8,348 bases of DNA from Deltaproteobacteria bacterium (GCA_021825035.1 JAKAIQ010000085.1:1-8348); one strand, 5' to 3'. Shown: positions 1 to 6,679, counted from the stretch's first letter. Notes: generated from the sequence alone by a model not told the origin. Translations and numbers: made by a program.

Positions 1-17
1 CGGTGGTCGCCGCATCC

Positions 18-1034
18 TTAATCGATGTCCTTATCGATAAGCTGCGTGTTCGTGGCAAAAATATAGTTTTTCGAACTATCGAAGATACTGAAACCGACGG
101 CCAAAGGCCCCGCTTCTTCGAGGACTTCGTATTCCACAAGGATATTCAAATCCTCAAACATATTTATCTTTGAGGAGGCGGCCCCGCTCTTATCCAGGAT
201 CTTAACGCCCGTTATTTCCGGGAGTTTCCCTTCGGCCCGGCTCGCGGGATCGATCTCCCGATAGGCGTCCGCGTCGGCTTGCGAAGCGGCGCGGCTGGAA
301 AAACTGTTCGCAAAGTCGCTGTATTTGTCCACCACCTCTATAGAGTCGCCAAAAGCGAATGCCTTCCCCTCATTCATCCACAATGCCCTGTCGCAAAGGT
401 TTTTTACGGAATACGCGTCGTGGGAGACGAAAAGGAGCGTTATGCCCCCTGCCCTTAATTCCTCTATCTTTCTCGAACATTTCAACTGAAATGCCTTGTC
501 CCCAACGGCCAGCGCCTCGTCCACGATGAGGATGTCCGGGGCAACGTTTATTGCGCACGCGAAGGCGAGCCGCACGAACATGCCGCTCGAATACGTCCTG
601 ACGGGCTGGTCTATGAAATCGCCTATCTCGGCGAAGCCGGCTATCTCGTCGAACTTGGCGTCTATCTGCTCTTTCGTGAAGCCCGTGAGCGCGCCGTTCA
701 TGTAAATGTTCTCCCTGCCGGTGAACTCCGGGCTGAATCCCGCGCCGAGCTCGAGGAGCGCGGCTATCCTGCCGCGAACGCCGACCTCGCCCCTCGTCGG
801 CTGGAGCACGCCGCAGAGTATCTGCAAGAGAGTCGATTTGCCGCTCCCGTTCCGCCCTATTATCCCGACCGCCTCCCCTTTTTTCACATCGAAAGAGACG
901 TCCTTCAAGGCCCAGAACTCCCTGTGGTATTTTTTCCTGAGCGGATGCAGCACCTCCTTTATGCCGTCTGAGACCGAGGCGTATCTCCGGTATTTCTTCC
1001 AGAGGCCTTTTATTGTTATCGCCGCTTCAGCCAT
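18..1034 (-). CDS. wzt: Polysaccharide ABC transporter ATP-binding protein, Wzt type, C-terminal domain cut short
   Basis: This is the ATPase that drives export of a lipid-linked polysaccharide across the inner membrane together with the permease encoded just upstream. The 338-residue product has Walker A GRNGSGKST at 60-68, an ABC signature beginning YSSGM at 148-152, Walker B ILIVDEALAVGD at 168-179 and the switch histidine at 205 (VSHD). The extended N-terminus before the nucleotide-binding domain and the EFTGRENI segment are typical of the Wzt/TagH group. From about residue 272 a Wzt-like beta-sandwich domain begins (ITGVKILD, then YIFATNT), but the frame stops about ten residues after TNT, where relatives usually continue for tens of residues more. 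A one-base change near 18-21 would keep the frame open to the window edge, so a frameshift is possible. The ATG lies 6 nt after the wzm stop, with GGAGG 14 nt upstream of it. The family call is secure; the intactness of the C-terminus is not. Confidence 0.93.
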   Translation of the reverse strand: MAEAAITIKGLWKKYRRYASVSDGIKEVLHPLRKKYHREFWALKDVSFDVKKGEAVGIIGRNGSGKSTLLQILCGVLQPTRGEVGVRGRIAALLELGAGFSPEFTGRENIYMNGALTGFTKEQIDAKFDEIAGFAEIGDFIDQPVRTYSSGMFVRLAFACAINVAPDILIVDEALAVGDKAFQLKCSRKIEELRAGGITLLFVSHDAYSVKNLCDRALWMNEGKAFAFGDSIEVVDKYSDFANSFSSRAASQADADAYREIDPASRAEGKLPEITGVKILDKSGAASSKINMFEDLNILVEYEVLEEAGPLAVGFSIFDSSKNYIFATNTQLIDKDID

Positions 1035-1040
1035 GTCGTG

Positions 1041-1859
1041 TCAGAGAACCTCCGCGAACCACGGCTTCAATTTCCGGAAAAAAACGCCGCCGGCCCCGAA
1101 GCTCAGGATCGAGATCGCCGCGAAATACGTGAAATCCCCCCACGGGAGCATCCTGCCGGACAGGAGGGCGAGCCTGTAGCCCTCTACGAAATGGTAGAGC
1201 GGGTTCAGCTTCATGAATATGGCAAACCTCTTCGGAACAATGCCCGGAGAATAAAAGACCGGGGTGAGGAAAAACCACCCCATGACGACAAGCCCCACTA
1301 TCTGCTGGATGTCCCTCAGGAACACGTTCACGCTGGAGACGACCCACCCGACGCCGACCGCGAAGAGGACGATAAAAAAGAGGTAAACGAAGACGAGGAA
1401 GACGAACGGGGTCAGATGCGCCGAAGAGAACAGGATGACGGTGAAAAGAAGGCCGAGGCTTATAAGATGGCTTATGATGTTGCTTATGACGGTAACTACC
1501 GGGAGTATCTCCGACGGGAAGCCCACGGCCTTCTTGACGAGCGCCTTGTTGGACAGGACCGAGTTCGCCGAGAGCGTCACTGTCTGGGCGAAGAACTGCC
1601 ACGCCACGAGGCCGCAGAGAAGGAATAAAAGGTAACTGTCTGTGCCGTAGACCGGGTCGGGCCTCGATTTGAAGAAGACCCCGAAGACGACCCCGTAGAT
1701 CACGACCTGCAGAAGCGGGCTCAGGACGGCCCACGCGAACCCGAAGAAGCTCCCGACGTAGCTCGCCTTGAGATCCCGAAGCGTCATCATCCTGAGCATG
1801 TACCTGCTCCGGTAGAGCTTTTTAGCGAAGTCGATGAATATGAGGAGATTTTCCTTCAT
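1041..1859 (-). CDS. wzm: Polysaccharide ABC-2 type transporter permease, Wzm type
   Basis: This inner-membrane permease forms the channel for export of O-antigen or a similar polysaccharide and pairs with the ATPase encoded 6 nt downstream. The 272-residue length is normal for ABC-2 exporters of this kind. The N-terminal DLKASYVGSFFGFAWAVLSP (29-48) is the amphipathic coupling segment leading into the first membrane helix. About six hydrophobic segments follow, at roughly 38-63, 75-95, 118-145, 151-175, 185-205 and 243-262. The segment FLRDIQQIVG (180-189) and the LNPLYHFVEGYR stretch (218-229) are characteristic of the family. The gene starts 30 nt after the rfbB stop with only a weak purine-rich ribosome site (GGAAAAGAG directly before the ATG), so translation may depend partly on its neighbours. 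The substrate is inferred from the rhamnose genes upstream; teichoic acid or capsule export would look similar. Confidence 0.95.
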   Translation of the reverse strand: MKENLLIFIDFAKKLYRSRYMLRMMTLRDLKASYVGSFFGFAWAVLSPLLQVVIYGVVFGVFFKSRPDPVYGTDSYLLFLLCGLVAWQFFAQTVTLSANSVLSNKALVKKAVGFPSEILPVVTVISNIISHLISLGLLFTVILFSSAHLTPFVFLVFVYLFFIVLFAVGVGWVVSSVNVFLRDIQQIVGLVVMGWFFLTPVFYSPGIVPKRFAIFMKLNPLYHFVEGYRLALLSGRMLPWGDFTYFAAISILSFGAGGVFFRKLKPWFAEVL

Positions 1860-1889
1860 CTCTTTTCCAGGCGCCGCCGCGCAAGCCGG

Positions 1890-2993
1890 TCACCCTTTGG
1901 CCGGAGCGCGCCCGGACATCCTCCCCCCGTATTGAGTCTCGTAGTACCCCATGTACTCCCCGGAGATTATCCTCTCCCACCAATCCCTGTTCTCGACGTA
2001 CCAATCGACCGTCTTCTTTATCCACTCTTCAAAAGCGGCCTTTTGGGTCCAGCCGAATTCTTTTTCCATCTTCGTGCAGTCTATGGCGTAGCGCCTGTCG
2101 TGGCCGGGCCGGTCTTTCACGAACCTTATGAGGCCCTTGCGGCTCCCCTCGAACGGGTACGCCTCTTTGAGCTTCTTGTCCGCCGCGGCCCTTTCGTCTA
2201 TTAATGAGCAGATGAGGCCCACGATGTCGATATTCCTCCTCTCGCTCCTGCCGCCTATGTTGTAGGTCTCGCCCGCGCGGCCCTTCTCGATGACCGTATC
2301 TATGGCCGAGCAGTGATCGGCCACGTAGAGCCAGTCCCTCACGTTCTGCCCGTCGCCGTAGACCGGCAGCTCTTTTCCTTTGAGGGCGTTTATTATCATC
2401 AGGGGGATGAGCTTTTCCGGGAACTGAAATGGGCCGTAGTTGTTCGAGCAGTTGGTCGTTATGGCCGCGAGACCGTACGTGTGATGGTAGGCGCGCACCA
2501 GATGGTCGGAGGCGGCCTTGCTCGCGGCATAGGGCGAGTTCGGGCTGTAGGGGGTCTCCTCGGTGAACGCGCCCTCCGGGCCGAGCGAGCCGTAGACCTC
2601 GTCGGTCGAGACGTGGATGAACCTCTTCGCCGGATTCGCGCCGAAGCAGGCCCTCGCGGCTTCAAGGAGCGTGAACGCGCCGTTGATGTTCGTCCGGACG
2701 AACTCCCCGGGGCCGAGTATCGAGCGGTCTACGTGAGATTCGGCGGCGAAGTTCACGACGACGTCAGGCTCTTCCTTCCTGAATATGCCGCTCACGAGAT
2801 CGAGGTCGTTTATGTCGCCCCTTATGAAGGAATACTCCGGGCCCTCTTCAAGCCCTATCAGGTTTGCGAGGTTCCCGGCATAGGTGAGCCTGTCGAGGAC
2901 GATGAGGCGGTCTTCCGGGTGCGCCTTTCTCATGTAAAGGACGAAGTTGCTTCCGATGAAACCGGCCCCGCCGGTGACGAGTATCCTACGCAA
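1890..2993 (-). CDS. rfbB: dTDP-glucose 4,6-dehydratase (TTG start)
   Basis: RmlB/RfbB catalyses the second step of dTDP-L-rhamnose synthesis, NAD+-dependent conversion of dTDP-glucose to dTDP-4-keto-6-deoxyglucose in the cytoplasm. It is an extended short-chain dehydrogenase with the dinucleotide motif TGGAGFIG at 7-14, the catalytic STDEVYG at 129-135 (Thr130, Asp131, Glu132) and the YxxxK pair in YAASK (Tyr155, Lys159). NNYGP at 184-188 and RPGHDRRYAID at 295-305 are the usual substrate-site signatures of this enzyme. The 367-residue length is in the upper normal range. The start is TTG, supported by AAGGAGG six bases upstream and by the Rossmann strand RRILVTGG following immediately; no ATG would preserve this N-terminus. 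The first 8 nt overlap the end of rfbD, suggesting translational coupling. The C-terminal tail after YGGR looks dispensable. Confidence 0.97.
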   Translation of the reverse strand: MRRILVTGGAGFIGSNFVLYMRKAHPEDRLIVLDRLTYAGNLANLIGLEEGPEYSFIRGDINDLDLVSGIFRKEEPDVVVNFAAESHVDRSILGPGEFVRTNINGAFTLLEAARACFGANPAKRFIHVSTDEVYGSLGPEGAFTEETPYSPNSPYAASKAASDHLVRAYHHTYGLAAITTNCSNNYGPFQFPEKLIPLMIINALKGKELPVYGDGQNVRDWLYVADHCSAIDTVIEKGRAGETYNIGGRSERRNIDIVGLICSLIDERAAADKKLKEAYPFEGSRKGLIRFVKDRPGHDRRYAIDCTKMEKEFGWTQKAAFEEWIKKTVDWYVENRDWWERIISGEYMGYYETQYGGRMSGRAPAKG

Positions 2994-3888
2994 GCGCGCC
3001 CTCCTTCTTGCCGGGCGCGATCTGGCAAAGCATCTTCCGCAGGGACGCCCGCCAGTGCGGTATGTCCGCGCCGAAGGTCTTTTTTATCCTGCCTTTATCG
3101 AGCACGGAATACGCGGGCCTCCTCGCCGGCGCCGGGTATTCGGCCGTGAGGATGGGCCTTACGGCGCGGCATTTGAGCCTGAAGCCCATGGGGCGCGCCT
3201 CGTCGAGTATCGCTTCCGCGAAGTCGTACCAGCTCGCCACGCCCTCGTTCGAATAATTATAGATGCCGTATTCGTTCGCCCCCTGCCCGATGCCCTTTAT
3301 TATCCCGACAAGCGCCCCGGCGAGGTCAGCCGCCCATGTCGGCGTCCCGGCCTGGTCGTAGACGACGTTCAGGAACTCCCTTTCCGCCGCGTGCCTGAGG
3401 ATAGTCTTCACGAAGTTCTGCCCGTTCCCGCCGTATAGCCATGACGTGCGGATTATCATGTAATCTTCCAGCCGCTCCATTATTTCCCTCTCTCCGGCGA
3501 GCTTGGACTCCCCGTAGACGCCGAGAGGGTTCGGCGGGTCCGCCTCGGTATAGGGCGTGGATTTGAGCCCGTCGAAGACGAAATCCGTCGAGATGTGCAC
3601 CAGGACGGCCCCGGCCTCCCTTGCGGCTTCCGCGAGGTTTGCCGGGCCGTCCCTGTTGACGGCAAAGGCCCGCTCGCGCTCCCTCTCGGCGAGGTCTACC
3701 CTGGTGTAGGCCCCGCAGTTTGCTATGACGCCGGGCCTAAGCGCCCGCACCTCCTCGAAAACCCTCTTGCGGTCGGTTATGTCGAGCGTTTCGGAGCCGC
3801 AGCCCCGGACGCCGAACCCCGCGGCTTCGAGTTGCCCCGCAAGCTCGCTTCCGAGCTGCCCCCGCGCCCCGGCGAGAAGTATCTTCAT
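2986..3888 (-). CDS. rfbD: dTDP-4-dehydrorhamnose reductase
   Basis: RmlD/RfbD catalyses the last step of the pathway, NAD(P)H-dependent reduction of dTDP-4-dehydro-L-rhamnose to dTDP-L-rhamnose. The 300-residue protein starts with the Rossmann motif GARGQLG (7-13). It has STDFVFDG at 100-107 with the catalytic threonine, the YGESK catalytic pair (Tyr125, Lys129), RTSWLYG at 147-153 and RPAYSVLD at 257-264, all in the order and spacing of authentic RmlD. The segment NCGAYTRVDLAE (58-69) replaces the more usual NAAAYT-VDKAE but keeps the pattern. Its ATG overlaps the stop of the upstream epimerase gene as ATGA, with an AGGA ribosome site inside that gene; its own end overlaps the rfbB start by 8 nt. 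The gene is therefore embedded in a tightly coupled operon. Confidence 0.97.
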   Translation of the reverse strand: MKILLAGARGQLGSELAGQLEAAGFGVRGCGSETLDITDRKRVFEEVRALRPGVIANCGAYTRVDLAERERERAFAVNRDGPANLAEAAREAGAVLVHISTDFVFDGLKSTPYTEADPPNPLGVYGESKLAGEREIMERLEDYMIIRTSWLYGGNGQNFVKTILRHAAEREFLNVVYDQAGTPTWAADLAGALVGIIKGIGQGANEYGIYNYSNEGVASWYDFAEAILDEARPMGFRLKCRAVRPILTAEYPAPARRPAYSVLDKGRIKKTFGADIPHWRASLRKMLCQIAPGKKEGALA

Positions 3889-4361
3889 GATTCCATCCTG
3901 AAAGGCGATGCCGCGTCGTCCTCGTGCCTTACCTCGTCAACCCCGTCCTTCTTCCCCTTGCCCCTGTAAAGCCTGTTCGGGCAGTTTATGACGATCCCGT
4001 CCCTGTCGCCGATGTTCCTGTACGCGTGAACCACGTTCTTCGGGACTATGACGGCCATGGGCGACGACTCGCCCGCCACTATCTCCATCATGTTAAGATA
4101 AGTCGCGGAACCCGGCCTGTTGTCCCAGAGATAGAGCCTGAAGTCCGACGGCCCGGCGAAACAGAAGTAGTCCGCCTGGTCGAGATGCTCGTGCGGGCCT
4201 CTCGCCACCCCCGGCCTCGTCATCGAGATGTACGTCATGGCCGGAAGATACTCGCCGTCGATCTCATCCGTCCGGAAAAGCTCCATCAGCCATCCGCGTT
4301 TGTCCGAGAACGCCTTGAGCGGGCGAATCTCTATGCCTTCTATCGAGCCTTTTTTGAACAT
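3885..4361 (-). CDS. rfbC: dTDP-4-dehydrorhamnose 3,5-epimerase family protein (divergent RmlC, cupin fold)
   Basis: By position between rfbA and rfbD this is the pathway epimerase, converting dTDP-4-keto-6-deoxyglucose to dTDP-4-keto-L-rhamnose. The 158-residue protein is shorter than classical RmlC (about 180). It carries RGPHEH at 54-59 in place of the classical RGLHYQ, so the catalytic histidine is kept as His57 and the preceding arginine as Arg54. A tyrosine in NRLYRGK (Tyr132) and acidic residues in RHEDD (145-149) sit where the catalytic tyrosine and aspartate are expected. The active-site lysine that normally follows about ten residues after the histidine has no obvious equivalent in the QADYFCFAG stretch. 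I believe this RGPHEH pattern marks a recurring subgroup of the family. The start has GGAGG 8 nt upstream, within the end of rfbA, and the gap to the rfbA stop is 3 nt. A sugar-nucleotide isomerase with another product is the main alternative. Confidence 0.85.
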   Translation of the reverse strand: MFKKGSIEGIEIRPLKAFSDKRGWLMELFRTDEIDGEYLPAMTYISMTRPGVARGPHEHLDQADYFCFAGPSDFRLYLWDNRPGSATYLNMMEIVAGESSPMAVIVPKNVVHAYRNIGDRDGIVINCPNRLYRGKGKKDGVDEVRHEDDAASPFRMES

Positions 4362-4364
4362 CTT

Positions 4365-5462
4365 TCAGACCTCCACCACCGAATCGTCGCCTATCATCAG
4401 CCTCAGCGCCTCGTGCCTGTCGTGGCATTTTACCACCTTCGCCCCCCTGCCTATCAGGCTGTCCTCGAGCCTGTCTATGTGGCTTATCTCCGCGCCCGCG
4501 AGTATGACGCTGTGCTCGATTATTGATTTCTTTATTTTCGTGCCCGCGCCGATGCTCGTGAACGGGCCTATGAAGCTGTCCTCTATGACGGAACCGGCGG
4601 CTATGGCCATGGGGCCGCGGAGCACGCTATTCCTTATCGTCGCGCCTTTCTCGACGGTCACCCTGCCGGTCACCCTGGAGAGGTCGTCCACGTCGCCTTC
4701 TATCCTTCTTGTGAACCATTCGTCGAGCACCACGGTATTGGCGGCCAGAAGGTCGTCTTTCTTGCCTGTATCGAGCCACCACGTATCCACTATGTGGCTG
4801 TGGACGGGCTTCCCGGACGTTATGAGCCTCCGTATGGCGTCGGTTATCTCGAGCTCCCCGCGCTCCGACGGCTTTATCTCCGATATCGCCCCGTGTATCG
4901 CGCTTGAGAACACGTAGACCCCGACAAGGGCGAGGTTGCTCTTCGGAGCCTTCGGCTTCTCCTCAAGCCCCGTTATCTTGCCGCTTGCGTCAACCTCGGC
5001 GACCCCGAAGGAAGAGGGGTTATCGACCGGCTTCAGCAGTATCACGGCGTCGGAACGCGCGCCTTCGAACGTCTCGATGAAATTCTCGATGCCGCACCCG
5101 ATGAGGTTGTCTCCGAGGTACATGACGAACGGCGAGTCCCCCAGAAAATCCCTGCCGACCGCTACGGCATGGGCGAGGCCCTTCGGCGCGTCCTGCAAAA
5201 GATAGGTTATGGAAAGCCCCATGCCTGAGCCGTCGCCGATGGTGTCCCTTATCTCGCCGCCGGTCTCAGGCGAGATGATTATGCCGACGTCCCTTATGCC
5301 CGCCCTCGCGATATTGTCGAGGACGTAGGCGAGTATCGGGCGGTTTGCTATCGGGACGAGCTGTTTGGCCCCGGTATGGGTGATGGGCCGCAGCCTTGTG
5401 CCTTTTCCGCCGCTCAGGACGAGCGCCTTCATACTTTTTTTCGTTTTCCCGCCGGGAGCCAT
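4365..5462 (-). CDS. rfbA: Glucose-1-phosphate thymidylyltransferase, long form
   Basis: RmlA/RfbA joins glucose-1-phosphate and dTTP to make dTDP-glucose, the entry step of the rhamnose pathway. With the start used here the protein has 365 residues. It shows the nucleotidyltransferase motif GGKGTRLRP at 18-26, the KQLVPI lysine (33), the metal-binding aspartate in YLGDN (118), EEKP at 167-170, GELEITDAI at 202-210 and WWLDTGKKDDLL at 228-239. A C-terminal stretch of left-handed beta-helix type hexapeptides from about 255 (IRNSVLRGPMAIAAGSVIED and onward) identifies the long RmlA form. Three starts compete. ATG 5462 has GGAGG with a 7-nt spacer and is used here. ATG 5495 overlaps the upstream stop as ATGA. 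ATG 5432 begins exactly at the conserved MKALVLSGGKG but has no good ribosome site. The first ten residues are a basic, glycine-rich tail outside the fold. Confidence 0.95.
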   Translation of the reverse strand: MAPGGKTKKSMKALVLSGGKGTRLRPITHTGAKQLVPIANRPILAYVLDNIARAGIRDVGIIISPETGGEIRDTIGDGSGMGLSITYLLQDAPKGLAHAVAVGRDFLGDSPFVMYLGDNLIGCGIENFIETFEGARSDAVILLKPVDNPSSFGVAEVDASGKITGLEEKPKAPKSNLALVGVYVFSSAIHGAISEIKPSERGELEITDAIRRLITSGKPVHSHIVDTWWLDTGKKDDLLAANTVVLDEWFTRRIEGDVDDLSRVTGRVTVEKGATIRNSVLRGPMAIAAGSVIEDSFIGPFTSIGAGTKIKKSIIEHSVILAGAEISHIDRLEDSLIGRGAKVVKCHDRHEALRLMIGDDSVVEV

Positions 5463-5491
5463 GCCCGAACCTCCGTTCTTGCCGCGGACGC

Positions 5492-6124
5492 TCATGCCTC
5501 GACCTTCTTGAGCCATCCGCCGGCGCTTATGTCGCATATCATCTGCCCTGCGACTCCGAGCGAAATGAGGCTGTGTTTAAGCGCCTCGCCGCCCTGAAAA
5601 GACGTTATGACTATTATCCCGTGCCCGATATTGTTTATCTCTTCAAGCGGAAGGATCGTATGGCCGAAAAAATCCGTCCCGATCCTGTCCGCGTCAACCA
5701 CGGCGACGAGCTTGAGGGCGGTCTCCTTGAGAGAAAGATACGCTATCTCGGCGACCTCGTCGACCCCGCAGAAGACGACCTCTTTAATGTCCGATTCCTG
5801 TATCCTGTCGAATAGCAGGTGAAAATCCCGCCGGGCGACCCTGTAGAGGTTGGTGAAGTTCTGCAGATGCCGGTAGGTGAGGCGCGTCTTTTCCGCGAAT
5901 CCGCTCGGCGTGAGATAATATTTGTATCTTTTCCTGGGGATGGTCGAGACCGTTATGTATCCCTTTGAAATGAGATTCTTAACGTAAGAGTTCACAAGGC
6001 CGAGGGCGACGTTGAGTTTCCTGCTCAAATCCCTCTGGGTCAACTCCGTGCCCTTCGATATCTCGTCGAGAAGAAGCAGGGAACGGTAATCGTCGTATTG
6101 AGATTGTTCGTTCTTATTGTTCAT
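5492..6124 (-). CDS. Winged-helix (EPS-associated MarR-like) regulator with C-terminal Rossmann-like domain
   Basis: The 210-residue product is a probable DNA-binding regulator of the polysaccharide operon it heads. Residues 12-75 form a winged helix: TQRDLSRKLNVALGLVNSYVKNL (29-51) is the helix-turn-helix and KGYITVSTIPRKRYKYYLTPSG (54-75) the wing. This resembles the MarR-like family found next to exopolysaccharide loci. After a linker helix, residues 113-200 look like a nucleotide-binding alpha/beta domain (EVVFCGVDEVAEIAYLSL, LKLVAVVDAD, GIIVITSF), similar in outline to CoA-binding or sugar-nucleotide modules. The ligand is unknown. The ATG at 6124 is preferred over an in-frame TTG at 6160 because the latter adds an unlike N-terminus and would run through the promoter. 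No ribosome site precedes this ATG. The stop overlaps an ATG of rfbA as ATGA. The regulatory role is inferred from fold and position. Confidence 0.85.
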   Translation of the reverse strand: MNNKNEQSQYDDYRSLLLLDEISKGTELTQRDLSRKLNVALGLVNSYVKNLISKGYITVSTIPRKRYKYYLTPSGFAEKTRLTYRHLQNFTNLYRVARRDFHLLFDRIQESDIKEVVFCGVDEVAEIAYLSLKETALKLVAVVDADRIGTDFFGHTILPLEEINNIGHGIIVITSFQGGEALKHSLISLGVAGQMICDISAGGWLKKVEA

Positions 6125-6133
6125 TAAATGAAC
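6119..6133. promoter_or_regulatory. Perfect 15-bp palindrome over the regulator start codon (operator O1 candidate)
   Basis: GTTCATTAAATGAAC is a perfect 7-1-7 palindrome. It includes the ATG of the winged-helix gene (6122-6124 on the minus strand) and touches the end of the candidate -10 element. A related copy lies 49 bp away, centre to centre. The dyad size suits a dimeric winged-helix repressor, so autoregulation is the simplest reading, though binding is inferred only from symmetry and position. Confidence 0.6.
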
Positions 6134-6160
6134 GCTATCACACAAAAAAAACCCGGTCAA
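6132..6160 (-). promoter_or_regulatory. Candidate sigma-70 promoter of the regulator/rml/wzm-wzt operon
   Basis: Read on the minus strand, TTGACC (6160-6155) and TAGCGT (6137-6132) are separated by 17 bases, with a T8 run in the spacer. The -35 matches five of six consensus bases and the -10 only three. Transcription would begin near 6125, almost at the ATG, which agrees with the absence of a ribosome site and suggests a leaderless or nearly leaderless message. The promoter lies between two copies of one palindrome. Confidence 0.5.
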
Positions 6161-6167
6161 GAGTTTT

Positions 6168-6182
6168 GTTCACATTATGAAC
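6168..6182. promoter_or_regulatory. Imperfect second copy of the palindrome (operator O2 candidate)
   Basis: GTTCACATTATGAAC has the same GTTCA-N5-TGAAC outer halves as the perfect palindrome at 6119-6133, with one mismatched pair inside. It lies just upstream of the -35 element, so the two copies bracket the promoter. Such pairing is typical of cooperative repression or of one activating and one repressing site. Confidence 0.55.
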
Positions 6183-6187
6183 GCGGT

Positions 6188-6202
6188 TTAATCTTTGATT
6201 AA
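6188..6202. promoter_or_regulatory. Perfect AT-rich dyad, function unknown
   Basis: TTAATCTTTGATTAA is a 6-3-6 inverted repeat, 5 bp beyond the O2 candidate on the upstream side of the operon promoter. Its sequence differs from the GTTCA-type palindromes, so it could bind another regulator or act as an AT-rich upstream element. Nothing in the window identifies the protein. Confidence 0.4.
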
Positions 6203-6276
6203 TTTGAAGAACCTTGCGGCGTTTGGGCTTGCCGCATGAGAGAGGGGCTGTTCGCGGCCAATGCGGCCGGACGCCC

Positions 6277-6651
6277 TTATTTCATCAGCACAAGATAGAC
6301 CGCGAGCGCAAGGCCGAGGGCCGCAAGGATAAGCGCTATCGCTATGGCGGCAACCGAAGGCCTGCCTATCTGCTCTCCGCGCCTCAGCCTGCCGACCAAT
6401 CGGACATGATGTATGGACGCGGTAATATTTACGGCAACCCCAAGGAGCAACAGCGCGGTGCCGACCCAGAGCGAAACGCCCGTGGATTCGGGCGGACGCG
6501 CGTGAGTGGCAAACCCTATCTCGCGCAGGAACAGGCCGAAGCGCGCCACCACGAAACCGAACCCCATCAGCGCGAGCCCGGTTCTGATCCACGCAAGGAA
6601 CGTCCGCTCCGCGGCCAGATAATCGCTCTGCCCCATATCGTCCTCAGCCAT
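6277..6651 (-). CDS. DUF202 family small membrane protein (YidH-like)
   Basis: The 124-residue product has the family hallmark AAERTFLAWIRTGLALMGFGFVVARF just after a short polar N-terminus, and three hydrophobic helices (about 23-45, 60-80 and 100-122 from this start). A basic loop HHVRLVGRLRRGEQ separates the second and third. DUF202 proteins are inner-membrane proteins of unknown function, and nothing here adds a specific role. The ATG at 6651 is used; a TTG one codon earlier and an ATG at 6636, which has GAGG 5 nt upstream, are alternatives that change only the tail. The gene sits about 150 nt from both neighbours, after the hemL terminator and before the regulator promoter, and is probably not part of the polysaccharide operon. 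I see no convincing promoter directly in front of it. Confidence 0.88.
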   Translation of the reverse strand: MAEDDMGQSDYLAAERTFLAWIRTGLALMGFGFVVARFGLFLREIGFATHARPPESTGVSLWVGTALLLLGVAVNITASIHHVRLVGRLRRGEQIGRPSVAAIAIALILAALGLALAVYLVLMK

Positions 6652-6679
6652 CAACAGGATGCGCCGGATTGAAGAAATC

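Noticed and set aside
1027..1734. A long minus-strand frame (235 codons) and overlapping plus-strand frames across the wzm gene
   Set aside because: They lie entirely over wzm in other frames. Their translations are arginine- and proline-rich without domain motifs, as expected for shadows in G+C-rich coding DNA.
2313..3149. Plus-strand open frame of 278 codons across rfbB
   Set aside because: It is antisense to a gene with a full set of RmlB motifs, its translation is low-complexity V/R/G-rich, and it has no recognisable family features.
6125..6160. Longer start (TTG 6160) for the winged-helix regulator, adding twelve residues
   Set aside because: The added residues do not look like part of the fold, no ribosome site supports the TTG, and the start would coincide with the -35 element.
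6215..6237. TGCGGC/GCCGCA hairpin after the DUF202 gene as its terminator
   Set aside because: The stem is perfect, but it has a 10-nt loop and is followed by AGGTTCTTC rather than a T run, so terminator function is not supported.
6188..6592. Minus-strand frame of 134 codons overlapping the DUF202 gene
   Set aside because: It is out of frame with a clear DUF202 signature and its translation resembles no domain; it also runs through the regulatory dyads.
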